The position numbers were made by a program, and so were the translations under genes. From Oscillospiraceae bacterium (GTDB lineage Bacteria > Bacillota > Clostridia > Oscillospirales > Ruminococcaceae): a stretch of 8,319 nucleotides of DNA. The stretch lies in NCBI GenBank assembly GCA_029068025.1, contig JAIEDJ010000233.1, positions 1 through 8,319 on the forward strand, given 5' to 3'. Shown here in pieces: positions 1 to 5,569 of this stretch (position 1 is its first letter; each line of letters starts with the position of its first letter). A model generated the notes under the pieces. It had not been told where the DNA came from, searched no databases, and was given only the letters and a program-made list of their open reading frames with translations.

Positions 1-665
1 TCCTCAAGCCGTCCGCCTATAGCGTATTCCTCGTCGGTGTTGTCAATGTTCTCGAGAACCACCAGATCAGAAAAATCCGTTCCGGCAGCGGTTGCCGCCT
101 TAGCCATGGTATAGTCGATCATGCAGGCGTCCACCTTGCCGCTCTTTACTTCAAGCAGCGCGTCCTTCTGCGCCGCGCTCTTGATCTGTGTAACACTGCT
201 GAGCGCGGGTTCGGAGGTAATAACGTCCTCGGCAGCCGAACCGCCCTCAAACGCGATGGTAATACCCGCCATAGAAGCCAGATCAGGATACTTGTCCGCG
301 TTCTCCTTCTTTACAACGGTAGCCTGCTTGTTCTTCATATAAGACTTTGTGAAAAGCATATCCTTCTTTCTGTCCTCGGTCACGGTCAGACCGTTCCAGA
401 TAAGATCGATGGTCTTGGACTTAAGTTCGATCTCCTTCTTTGTCCACTCGATGGGCTGAAACTTCGGAGTTACGCCGAGCTTCTCGCAGACAGCCTTTGT
501 AAATTCGGTCTCAAAGCCGATGAGATCACCCTTGTCATCGTGATAGTTCATAGGCACGTTTTCCGTAATGCCGATAACGAGTTCATTATCGCTGCCGGAG
601 GAGCACCCGCCAAGTCCGAGACACATGGCAATGCCAAGCAGCAATGCCGGAATAATTTTTTTCAT
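1..665 (-). CDS. Amino-acid ABC transporter substrate-binding lipoprotein (SBP_bac_3 family), C-terminus cut by window edge
   Basis: This is an extracellular solute-binding protein that would deliver an amino acid to an ABC importer. The 221 residues visible begin with a lysine-containing n-region and a hydrophobic stretch. A lipobox LGGC follows with the lipidated cysteine at residue 21, so the mature protein should be anchored to the outer face of the membrane. The body matches family 3 binding proteins: IGITENVPMNY near 31-41, IGFETEF near 49-55, and NGLTVTEDRKKDMLFTKSY near 91-109. In that last motif R99 is the usual ligand alpha-carboxylate contact. VDACMIDYTMA follows near 178-188, where D184 is the usual amino-group contact. 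Family members are about 250-280 residues, so roughly 30-60 residues lie beyond the left edge. An in-frame ATG six codons upstream (681-683) lacks a ribosome binding site. The chosen ATG has AAAGGAAGAA at 671-680. Permease and ATPase genes would be expected further left. Ligand identity cannot be read from the sequence. Confidence 0.93.
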   Translation of the reverse strand, partial: MKKIIPALLLGIAMCLGLGGCSSGSDNELVIGITENVPMNYHDDKGDLIGFETEFTKAVCEKLGVTPKFQPIEWTKKEIELKSKTIDLIWNGLTVTEDRKKDMLFTKSYMKNKQATVVKKENADKYPDLASMAGITIAFEGGSAAEDVITSEPALSSVTQIKSAAQKDALLEVKSGKVDACMIDYTMAKAATAAGTDFSDLVVLENIDNTDEEYAIGGRLE

Positions 666-670
666 TTTGT

Positions 671-680
671 TTCTTCCTTT
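671..680 (-). promoter_or_regulatory. Ribosome binding site deciding the binding-protein start
   Basis: On the minus strand AAAGGAAGAA lies about 5-9 nt ahead of the ATG at 665. The alternative in-frame ATG at 683 is upstream of this site and has no purine-rich element of its own, so the site selects the downstream start. Confidence 0.75.
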
Positions 681-740
681 CATCGTTCTGTGATCTGTTT
701 ATCTGTTCTTCGGGATAGCATTGACCCCCGATACATACAT

Positions 741-769
741 ATTGTATCACAAACCCGAACTTTTGTCAA
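741..769 (-). promoter_or_regulatory. SigA-type promoter with extended -10 for the binding-protein gene
   Basis: Reading the minus strand, a consensus -35 TTGACA (764-769) is followed by exactly 17 nt and then the -10 TACAAT (741-746). A TG dinucleotide one base ahead of the -10 makes it an extended -10. Transcription should begin near 733-735, giving a leader of about 70 nt. The promoter lies in the gap after the DUF218 gene, so the transporter gene is probably its own transcription unit. I see no convincing terminator between the DUF218 stop at 836 and the -35 box. The leader also carries three short direct repeats (ACAGAT, ACAGAT, ACAGAA). Confidence 0.85.
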
Positions 770-835
770 TATATCATCAAATATTTTCCGAATCCGACAA
801 AATTCCCCGCGAAATACCCTGCTTTTGTGTAGGAA

Positions 836-1597
836 TTAACTCAACACGGCCGACATCAGCGCGGGCCACTCGCGAAGCCAGTAATTCAGGATCGACGCGA
901 TATGCGTTCTCGCGGAATAGTGTCCAACGTCAAGACCGTTGCGGCGGGCGTATATCTCCGCGCGGAATTGATGAAACTCGTTAGTCACCACAACGATACC
1001 GTCCGTTATGCCAAGCTCCTCGAATATCTCCTTTGAAAAGCGAAAATTCTCACGTGTGCTTATTGAATCTCCCTCCGTATAGATACGTTCCTCCTCGATC
1101 CCGTTCTGAACGAGATACCGGCTCATAGCCTCAGCCTCGGAGATATCCTCTCCGCTGCCCTTGCCGCCGCTCACCACGCACACCGCCTCAGGGTTCTTGT
1201 CCAACACCTCCAGCGCCGCGTTCAGACGCGATTTGAGCATATTGCTCGGCTCCTCTCCCTTGACGCGGCAGCCCAGCACCATCACGGCACGGACACTCTC
1301 CACGGGCTCCTCGAAATAAACCGCCATATTCACCGAGAAATACGCGCATACCCCAACTCCGAAAACCAGCGGCGTTCCGAGAAGTATCAAAGCCGCCTTC
1401 CCGACAGGCTTTTTCCACAGTCGCACGATAAATCGGCAAAGCGGCTTCCAGAATACGCATACCGCAATTATAAGCCCGAACAACACAAAGCCGAGTGCGC
1501 TGCCCGCGCTGTAGGAGCTCAAGAAACAAGCCCATACAAGACACAAGGCGGCGCACACCGACACGATTATACGAATTATCTTACCGAAAATTTTCAT
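836..1597 (-). CDS. YdcF/SanA-family DUF218 membrane protein
   Basis: This is a 253-residue protein with three hydrophobic segments near residues 8-26, 33-49 and 67-90, followed by a DUF218 domain from about 103 to 235. Domain landmarks are VMVLGCRVKG (105-114), the glycine-rich VVSGGKGSGEDISEAEAM (121-138) with its acidic residues, STRENFRFS (170-178), and VVVTNEFHQFRA (192-203) with a conserved-type histidine at 199. Proteins with this domain include E. coli SanA, ElyC and YdcF. They are linked to envelope integrity and, for YdcF, S-adenosylmethionine binding, but the chemistry of most members is unknown. The architecture (membrane anchor plus C-terminal DUF218) is common in Bacillota. The ATG is preceded by GTAGGGAAGT with a rather short spacer. 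The gene follows the zinc-ribbon gene by 64 bp and may be cotranscribed with it. Family assignment is firm; the function is not. Confidence 0.88.
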   Translation of the reverse strand: MKIFGKIIRIIVSVCAALCLVWACFLSSYSAGSALGFVLFGLIIAVCVFWKPLCRFIVRLWKKPVGKAALILLGTPLVFGVGVCAYFSVNMAVYFEEPVESVRAVMVLGCRVKGEEPSNMLKSRLNAALEVLDKNPEAVCVVSGGKGSGEDISEAEAMSRYLVQNGIEEERIYTEGDSISTRENFRFSKEIFEELGITDGIVVVTNEFHQFRAEIYARRNGLDVGHYSARTHIASILNYWLREWPALMSAVLS

Positions 1598-1611
1598 ACT
1601 TCCCTACAAGC

Positions 1612-1631
1612 TGCCGCAGCACCGCGCGGCA
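1612..1631 (-). other. Small GC-rich hairpin ahead of the DUF218 gene
   Basis: The arms TGCCGC (1612-1617) and GCGGCA (1626-1631) form a 6-bp stem with an 8-nt loop in the 64-bp spacer between the zinc-ribbon and DUF218 genes. It sits just upstream of the DUF218 ribosome binding site. No T-tract follows on the transcribed strand, so I do not call a terminator. Confidence 0.35.
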
Positions 1632-1661
1632 CAGACAAAATCTTCAGCATCTGCATTCACA

Positions 1662-2204
1662 TCACGGAAGTCTCAGCAGCAAAGCCGCAAACATTTCCTC
1701 CCAATCTATTTCCCTGAATACCGAAACCAGCGTTCCGATAAAGATCGGGACAAGGAAAAAGCCCAACACAAACGCTATTGCCCAAAATATAAGCATAGCG
1801 CGTGCATAGTTTTTCTTAGCAGTGGGGGTAGTTGCTGAGAACGCCCATATAAACAAAAGAACAAGACCGATGAGGTGCAAGCATGACAGGAAGATCGTCA
1901 AGAACCACTGTCCGACAGTCATTTCCTGAGACTGCATATAGCTGCCCTGCGGATAGATCGGCTGCCCGTTAGGCTGCTGACCGTAATTGGACTGCCCTTG
2001 ATAAGTGTTGTTAGTCGGTGTCGGAGTGGGAACTGTCGAATACGGCATGCGATCCGATGTTGAGGGCATAGTGCCCTGTTTTTTCAAATCAACTCCGCTT
2101 GAAACGCCAACATCAAACACGCTGCTCATCCGCGCACCACAGGATGGGCAGAAGTCGCCCTCGCCGCTTACCAAAGAACCGCATTTATCGCAAAATCTTT
2201 CCAT
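1662..2204 (-). CDS. Zinc-ribbon membrane protein of unknown function
   Basis: This 180-residue protein starts with a zinc ribbon: CDKC at residues 5-8 and CPSC at 19-22, both CxxC knuckles with the typical following glycine. A low-complexity linker rich in Pro, Thr, Asn, Gln and Tyr follows (about 45-95). Two membrane-spanning segments then lie near 98-125 and 137-160, separated by a short basic loop (KKNYAR). The layout of cytoplasmic zinc ribbon, flexible linker and paired helices is frequent in uncharacterised Clostridia proteins. The helix pair has the WAFS and KKNYARA signature I associate with that group. The zinc ribbon may bind a partner or sense metal, but no role can be assigned. 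A GTGAGGT ribosome binding site precedes the ATG by about 8 nt. It lies 39 bp after the acetyltransferase gene and is probably read from the same transcript. Confidence 0.85.
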   Translation of the reverse strand: MERFCDKCGSLVSGEGDFCPSCGARMSSVFDVGVSSGVDLKKQGTMPSTSDRMPYSTVPTPTPTNNTYQGQSNYGQQPNGQPIYPQGSYMQSQEMTVGQWFLTIFLSCLHLIGLVLLFIWAFSATTPTAKKNYARAMLIFWAIAFVLGFFLVPIFIGTLVSVFREIDWEEMFAALLLRLP

Positions 2205-2243
2205 ATGTAAAACCTCACATATCCGCTGCCGTACCCTATACTA

Positions 2244-2675
2244 TCATTCGGGACTCTTGGTTATCCACTGGCTCATTCCCGCGCCCCATACCTCGTTCGG
2301 GCGTGTTCTGAAACCGAACTGTTTGTAAAACTCCTCCTTGCCGATAGCCGACATCAGATAAAGGATTATCGTCTCACCCGGCTCCATAGTGGACTTCATA
2401 TATTCAACGGTGCGCCGCATAAGCTCCTTGCCTATACCGCGCCGCTGATAATCGGGGATCACCATCACATCGGTTATGAAATTCGCGTAGCTGCCGTCTG
2501 ACAGAACGCGTATCATGCCGACGGCGCGCCCGTTGTCGCGAACGGTCGTGATATGGAACGCGTTATTGAGCGCGTTTCTCGCGATCCTCTCGGAGAGCTT
2601 CATAAAATTCACTTCACGCCGCATCTCCATATACTCTTCATAAGAAGGAGCTTCGTCAATATACTCAATAGCCAT
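2244..2675 (-). CDS. GNAT-family N-acetyltransferase
   Basis: This 143-residue single-domain protein would transfer an acetyl group from acetyl-CoA to an amine. The acetyl-CoA loop is clear: DVMVIPDYQRRGIGKELM at about 69-86, containing the QRRGIG form of the (Q/R)xxGx(G/A) motif A. Motif B follows in GKEEFYKQFGF (112-122), where the tyrosine at 117 is the likely general acid. The N-terminus contains the expected beta strands around VRDNGRAVGMIRVLSDG (45-61). Length is normal for a minimal GNAT. The substrate cannot be told from the sequence; amino acid, antibiotic or protein N-terminus all remain possible. The start is supported by AGGTGA five bases ahead of the ATG. The gene ends with two adjacent in-frame stops (TGA TAG). 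Upstream is the repeat-rich 264-bp spacer after ftsH. I could not identify a convincing promoter in it. Confidence 0.92.
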   Translation of the reverse strand: MAIEYIDEAPSYEEYMEMRREVNFMKLSERIARNALNNAFHITTVRDNGRAVGMIRVLSDGSYANFITDVMVIPDYQRRGIGKELMRRTVEYMKSTMEPGETIILYLMSAIGKEEFYKQFGFRTRPNEVWGAGMSQWITKSPE

Positions 2676-2695
2676 TCTTTCACCTGATTTTAAAT

Positions 2696-2809
2696 AATTT
2701 CAAAATTCGCACTTGACTGCACGCTCCGCGCCTTCGGCGCTCCGCTTAGCAGCCAAGTGCGAACCGGTCAAAATTTTTCTTGAGAAAAATTTTGACTCTT
2801 TTTGAAATT
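2696..2809. repeat. Nested inverted-repeat element in the ftsH-GNAT spacer
   Basis: The outer arms AATTTCAAAA (2696-2705) and TTTTGAAATT (2800-2809) are perfect complements. Immediately inside the left arm, TTCGCACTTG (2706-2715) pairs with CAAGTGCGAA (2754-2763). That stem encloses CTGC/GCAG (2717-2720 with 2749-2752) and a GC-rich tip, GCGCC-TTC-GGCGC (2728-2740). Between this cruciform-like part and the right outer arm lies a separate perfect hairpin at 2767-2796. No ORF of substance and no transposase are present. The arrangement, terminal inverted repeats enclosing strong hairpins, resembles a small non-autonomous or REP-like intergenic element, but copy number elsewhere in the genome is unknown. 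It could also fold as an RNA at the end of the ftsH transcript. Confidence 0.75.
2767..2796. repeat. Perfect 14-bp hairpin
   Basis: GTCAAAATTTTTCT and AGAAAAATTTTGAC are exact complements separated only by TG, making a 30-bp near-palindrome. On the plus strand it is followed by TCTTTTT, which looks terminator-like, but no plus-strand gene lies to its left. On the minus strand, the direction of the neighbouring genes, no T-tract follows. It is therefore described as a hairpin and not called a terminator. Confidence 0.85.
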
Positions 2810-2902
2810 CCTGCGATTTTATAATGTTGATCTTGTTAAAAGATCTTTTCCTGCGTCTTTAATTCGTTGCACTTGGCAAAAGCCCCTTTGCCGCGTCTTT
2901 AA
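2806..2902. repeat. Degenerate direct repeats with 40-nt period
   Basis: Positions 2823-2862 and 2863-2902 align without gaps over 40 nt. The match is strongest at the end, where GCGTCTTTAA is identical and is preceded by AAAAG-N4-TTT in both. By my count 28 of 40 bases agree, with 20 of 25 in the right-hand part. A weaker partial third copy at 2806-2822 (TTCCTGCG then TTTA) keeps the same 40-nt phase. Each full copy has a small palindrome at the same place: AAAAGATCTTTT (2838-2849) and GGCAAA-AGCCCC-TTTGCC (2875-2892). Confidence 0.7.
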
Positions 2903-2915
2903 AACGCCGGCAAGG
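2885..2915 (-). other. Imperfect GC-rich stem-loop downstream of ftsH
   Basis: CCTTTGCCGCGT (2885-2896) and ACGCCGGCAAGG (2904-2915) pair with small bulges around a 7-nt loop. It begins about 24 nt after the ftsH stop on the transcribed strand. No T-tract follows, so it is not a textbook intrinsic terminator, but it could protect or end the ftsH mRNA. It shares its distal arm with another hairpin (2875-2892), so the two cannot form together. Confidence 0.45.
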
Positions 2916-2939
2916 ATCAAGTTATTTTTCGATATAGCC

Positions 2940-4910
2940 TTAATCCTCGGTATCTTCCGAACCGTTATCGGGGCTTTCCTCGGTATCCTGCTTTTCAGTC
3001 TCAAGCTCAGACTTTATCTCATTGCCGTCAACGTCCAGCGTGCCCTCCATAAGCTTGTAGAAGTCGGGGCCGTCCAGCGTCTCATGCTTCAACAGATACT
3101 GAGCGCAAAGCTCCAGCTTGTCGCCGTGCTCCGTGAGGATATCCTTCGCCTTTTCGTAGCCTGTTTCAATGATCTCGCGGATCTCAGCGTCGATCTCGGA
3201 AGCGACGTTCTCGGAATAGTTCTTCGCCTGACCGTAGTCGCGTCCGAGGAACACCTCGTGATCCTCGCTGCCGTACAGGATCGGACCCAGCTTCTCCGAG
3301 AAGCCGTATCTCATTACCATATCGCGTGCCACGCCCGTTGCGCGCTCGATATCGTTGGAAGCGCCGGTTGTGATATCGTCCATCGTCAGCTTCTCGGCGA
3401 CACGTCCGCCCAGCAGCACGACAATGCTCTCCTCCATGCGCTTTTTGGTCATATGAGTATTATCCTTTTCGGGAAGGTGCATGGTCATACCCGCAGCCAT
3501 TCCGCGCGGAACGATAGAGACCTTGTACACCTTATCCTGCGACGGGCAGAAATATGTTGTGATAGCGTGACCCGCCTCGTGATAAGCGGTGATCTTCTTG
3601 TCCTCCTCGCTTACCACATGGCTCTTCTTTTCGGGACCCGCAACTACCTTGATGGTAGCCTCCTCGATATCCGCCTCGGTAACAGCCTTGCGGTTATTCC
3701 GCGCCGCAAGCAGCGCCGCTTCGTTCACAAGGTTCTCAAGATCCGCGCCGGTAAAGCCTACGGTGCGCCCCGCGATACGCTTGAGATCCACGTCGGGACC
3801 GATATTCTTGTTGCGCGTGTGAACCTTGAGGATCTCCTCGCGTCCCTTCATATCGGGATATCCGACCACTACCTGTCTGTCGAAGCGTCCCGGACGCAGC
3901 AGCGCGGGATCGAGTATATCACGGCGGTTAGTCGCCGCCATAACTATGATGTTTTCGTTATCGGTAAAGCCGTCCATCTCAACAAGCAGCTGGTTCAGCG
4001 TCTGCTCACGCTCGTCATGGCCGCCGCCGAGACCCGCACCGCGCTGACGGCCGACCGCGTCGATCTCATCTATAAAGATGATCGAAGGGGTATGCTTCTT
4101 CGCCTGATCAAACAGATCACGCACTCTCGAAGCGCCCACGCCGACGTACATCTCCACGAAGTCCGAACCCGAAATGGAGAAAAACGGCGCTCCCGCCTCG
4201 CCCGCGACAGCCTTCGCGAGCAGCGTTTTACCGGTACCGGGAGGGCCCACCAGCAGCACGCCCTTGGGAACTCTCGCGCCTATCTCGTGATACTTTCCGG
4301 GATTCTTGAGGTAGTCGACGATCTCGACAAGCTCCTGCTTTTCCTCGTCAGCTCCCGCAACATCCGCGAAAGTGACCTTCTTTCCCGAGTGCTGACGCAC
4401 ATTCGCGCGGGAAAATGTGTTCATTTTTCCGCCGCCCGTTGTCTGTCTCATAACGATAAACGTGAAGATGATCATCACGCCGACCAGCAGCAGATACGGC
4501 AGAATAGTCGTGAGAAACGTGTTGTCCGAGATCGGGATATAGTTCTCCACAAGCGGAGCGTTCGGATATGCCTTGTTGTAGCGTACCCGGTAATTTACCT
4601 GTTGCCCGTCCTCGTCATATAAGCTGTTGATGTCGTTCAGAAATACGTTGACATTCGGCACGGAATAGGTCTTCATTTTACTCTGATCCTGCTCTGTGCC
4701 TCTAAGATAGTATTTCAGGGAACCGCTGCCCAGATCCAGCTCGAACGCGGAGACGTTCAGATTATCGAACTCGGAAATAACATCGGAGTAGCTCGGAGTA
4801 TCCTTTCCCGCGCGTCCTCCCGCCAGATTGAGCATATATACCAATCCGAAGATCAGCAAAATCGCAATCAGAAAATAAATTATAACGCCTTGTAGCTTGT
4901 TCTTCTTCAT
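2940..4910 (-). CDS. ftsH: ATP-dependent zinc metalloprotease FtsH
   Basis: FtsH is a membrane-anchored AAA+ protease that extracts and degrades misfolded membrane proteins and short-lived regulators. The 656-residue product is of normal length and complete. A membrane helix lies near 9-29, an extracytoplasmic domain near 30-130, and a second helix near 131-154. The AAA+ module has Walker A GPPGTGKT (222-229), the pore loop FVEMYVG (251-257), Walker B IIFIDE (277-282), and the second region of homology around AATNRRDILDPALLRPGRFDR (325-345), with arginine fingers R342 and R345. The protease domain has HEAGH (444-448), with D520 in TTGASND as the likely third zinc ligand. The tail from about 627 is strongly acidic. 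The ATG is preceded by AAGGCGG with a 5-nt spacer. It follows hpt by 94 bp, matching the tilS-hpt-ftsH order of Bacillota, and probably shares the hpt promoter. Confidence 0.99.
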   Translation of the reverse strand: MKKNKLQGVIIYFLIAILLIFGLVYMLNLAGGRAGKDTPSYSDVISEFDNLNVSAFELDLGSGSLKYYLRGTEQDQSKMKTYSVPNVNVFLNDINSLYDEDGQQVNYRVRYNKAYPNAPLVENYIPISDNTFLTTILPYLLLVGVMIIFTFIVMRQTTGGGKMNTFSRANVRQHSGKKVTFADVAGADEEKQELVEIVDYLKNPGKYHEIGARVPKGVLLVGPPGTGKTLLAKAVAGEAGAPFFSISGSDFVEMYVGVGASRVRDLFDQAKKHTPSIIFIDEIDAVGRQRGAGLGGGHDEREQTLNQLLVEMDGFTDNENIIVMAATNRRDILDPALLRPGRFDRQVVVGYPDMKGREEILKVHTRNKNIGPDVDLKRIAGRTVGFTGADLENLVNEAALLAARNNRKAVTEADIEEATIKVVAGPEKKSHVVSEEDKKITAYHEAGHAITTYFCPSQDKVYKVSIVPRGMAAGMTMHLPEKDNTHMTKKRMEESIVVLLGGRVAEKLTMDDITTGASNDIERATGVARDMVMRYGFSEKLGPILYGSEDHEVFLGRDYGQAKNYSENVASEIDAEIREIIETGYEKAKDILTEHGDKLELCAQYLLKHETLDGPDFYKLMEGTLDVDGNEIKSELETEKQDTEESPDNGSEDTED

Positions 4911-4926
4911 TTAAACCGCCTTTCTG

Positions 4927-4944
4927 CTTCGGACAGATCCGAAG
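4927..4944 (-). other. Hairpin immediately upstream of the ftsH ribosome binding site
   Basis: CTTCGGA (4927-4933) and TCCGAAG (4938-4944) form a perfect 7-bp stem with a 4-nt loop. On the minus-strand transcript the stem ends three bases before AAAGG of the ftsH ribosome binding site. No T-tract follows, so it is not an obvious terminator. It could influence translation initiation or mRNA processing between hpt and ftsH. The rest of the 94-bp spacer shows no convincing promoter. Confidence 0.55.
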
Positions 4945-5004
4945 ATTTTATTTCAAAATGCCCGCTGTCGTGACCAGCTTTTGTGATCGTAGACGAGCAT
5001 TGGA

Positions 5005-5535
5005 TCAGCCTTTATATATTCCTATGTACGGAAGATTTCTGTACTTCTGATCGCAGTCCAGACCATATCCGACCACAAACAGATCCTCGATCTCAAATCC
5101 GGTATAATCCGCCGAGAATCCCTCAACCACGCGCCTTGAAGGCTTGTCAAGGAAACACGCGACCTTAACCGAACGCGGCTCCAGACTCAGCAAATGCTTT
5201 TTAAGCACCGAGAGCGTACGCGCAGTGTCGACTATATCCTCCACGAGCACCACATCGCGCCCCGAGATATCCGGTACGGCGCTCACGTCGAGCGTCACCT
5301 CGCCCGTCGAATTCGTCCCCGCGTAGCTTGAAGCCCGCAGAAAATCGAACTCCAGCGGACATTCCACACGGCGCACAAGATCCGCGAAGAACACCGATGC
5401 GCCCTTGAGAACGCACAAAAACAGCGGGTTTTTCCCCGAATAATCGCGGGTAAGCTCTGCACCGAGAGCGCTTACACGCTCACCGATCTGCTCCTCCGAA
5501 AACAGTATTTTTTCGACTTCGGTCGGAATATACAT
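5005..5535 (-). CDS. hpt: Hypoxanthine phosphoribosyltransferase
   Basis: Hpt salvages hypoxanthine (often also guanine) with PRPP to give IMP or GMP in the cytoplasm. With the start used here it has 176 residues, normal for the family. Landmarks are the cis-peptide loop LKG (43-45), the flexible-loop residues S70-Y71, and the PRPP motif VVLVEDIVDTARTL (95-108) with acidic E99/D100 and the catalytic-base position D103. K121 is the purine-contacting lysine, and VGYGLDCDQKYRNLPY (155-170) is the C-terminal signature. The PRPP loop has Ala at 105, where most relatives have Gly. An upstream ATG at 5571 would add 12 residues, but it lies inside the -10 box of the promoter, has no ribosome binding site, and would be upstream of the predicted transcript start. 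The ATG at 5535 has GGGGG seven bases ahead. The tilS-hpt-ftsH order supports the assignment. Confidence 0.96.
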   Translation of the reverse strand: MYIPTEVEKILFSEEQIGERVSALGAELTRDYSGKNPLFLCVLKGASVFFADLVRRVECPLEFDFLRASSYAGTNSTGEVTLDVSAVPDISGRDVVLVEDIVDTARTLSVLKKHLLSLEPRSVKVACFLDKPSRRVVEGFSADYTGFEIEDLFVVGYGLDCDQKYRNLPYIGIYKG

Positions 5536-5542
5536 AGCTCTG

Positions 5543-5547
5543 CCCCC
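5543..5547 (-). promoter_or_regulatory. Likely ribosome binding site of hpt
   Basis: GGGGG, seven bases ahead of the ATG at 5535, can pair with the CCUCC anti-Shine-Dalgarno using one G-U wobble. A better-looking GGAG at 5555-5558 is 19 bases from this ATG. It is instead well placed for an out-of-frame ATG at 5549. Confidence 0.5.
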
Positions 5548-5569
5548 ATTCAGTCTCCATACGAATTTC

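Noticed and set aside
836..900. Intrinsic terminator after the DUF218 gene
   Set aside because: I looked for a GC-rich stem followed by a T-tract on the minus strand between 836 and 769 and found no convincing pairing.
540..984. Plus-strand frames spanning the promoter gap and gene ends
   Set aside because: They cross a binding-protein gene start, a strong minus-strand promoter and the end of the DUF218 gene. No family resemblance and no start signals were seen.
2676..2939. CRISPR array
   Set aside because: Only two to three degenerate 40-nt units lie directly next to each other, without unique spacers between conserved repeats, and no cas genes are nearby.
2802..4622. A 606-residue open frame on the plus strand, antisense to ftsH
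   Set aside because: It is a mirror of the ftsH coding sequence. It has no recognisable domain, no good ribosome binding site and no promoter, whereas the minus-strand frame is a full canonical FtsH. Long antisense frames are common opposite GC-biased genes.
4927..4952. Plus-strand intrinsic terminator (stem followed by ATTTTATTT)
   Set aside because: No plus-strand gene exists to be terminated, and the downstream T-tract is interrupted. The stem is better viewed as part of the ftsH leader.
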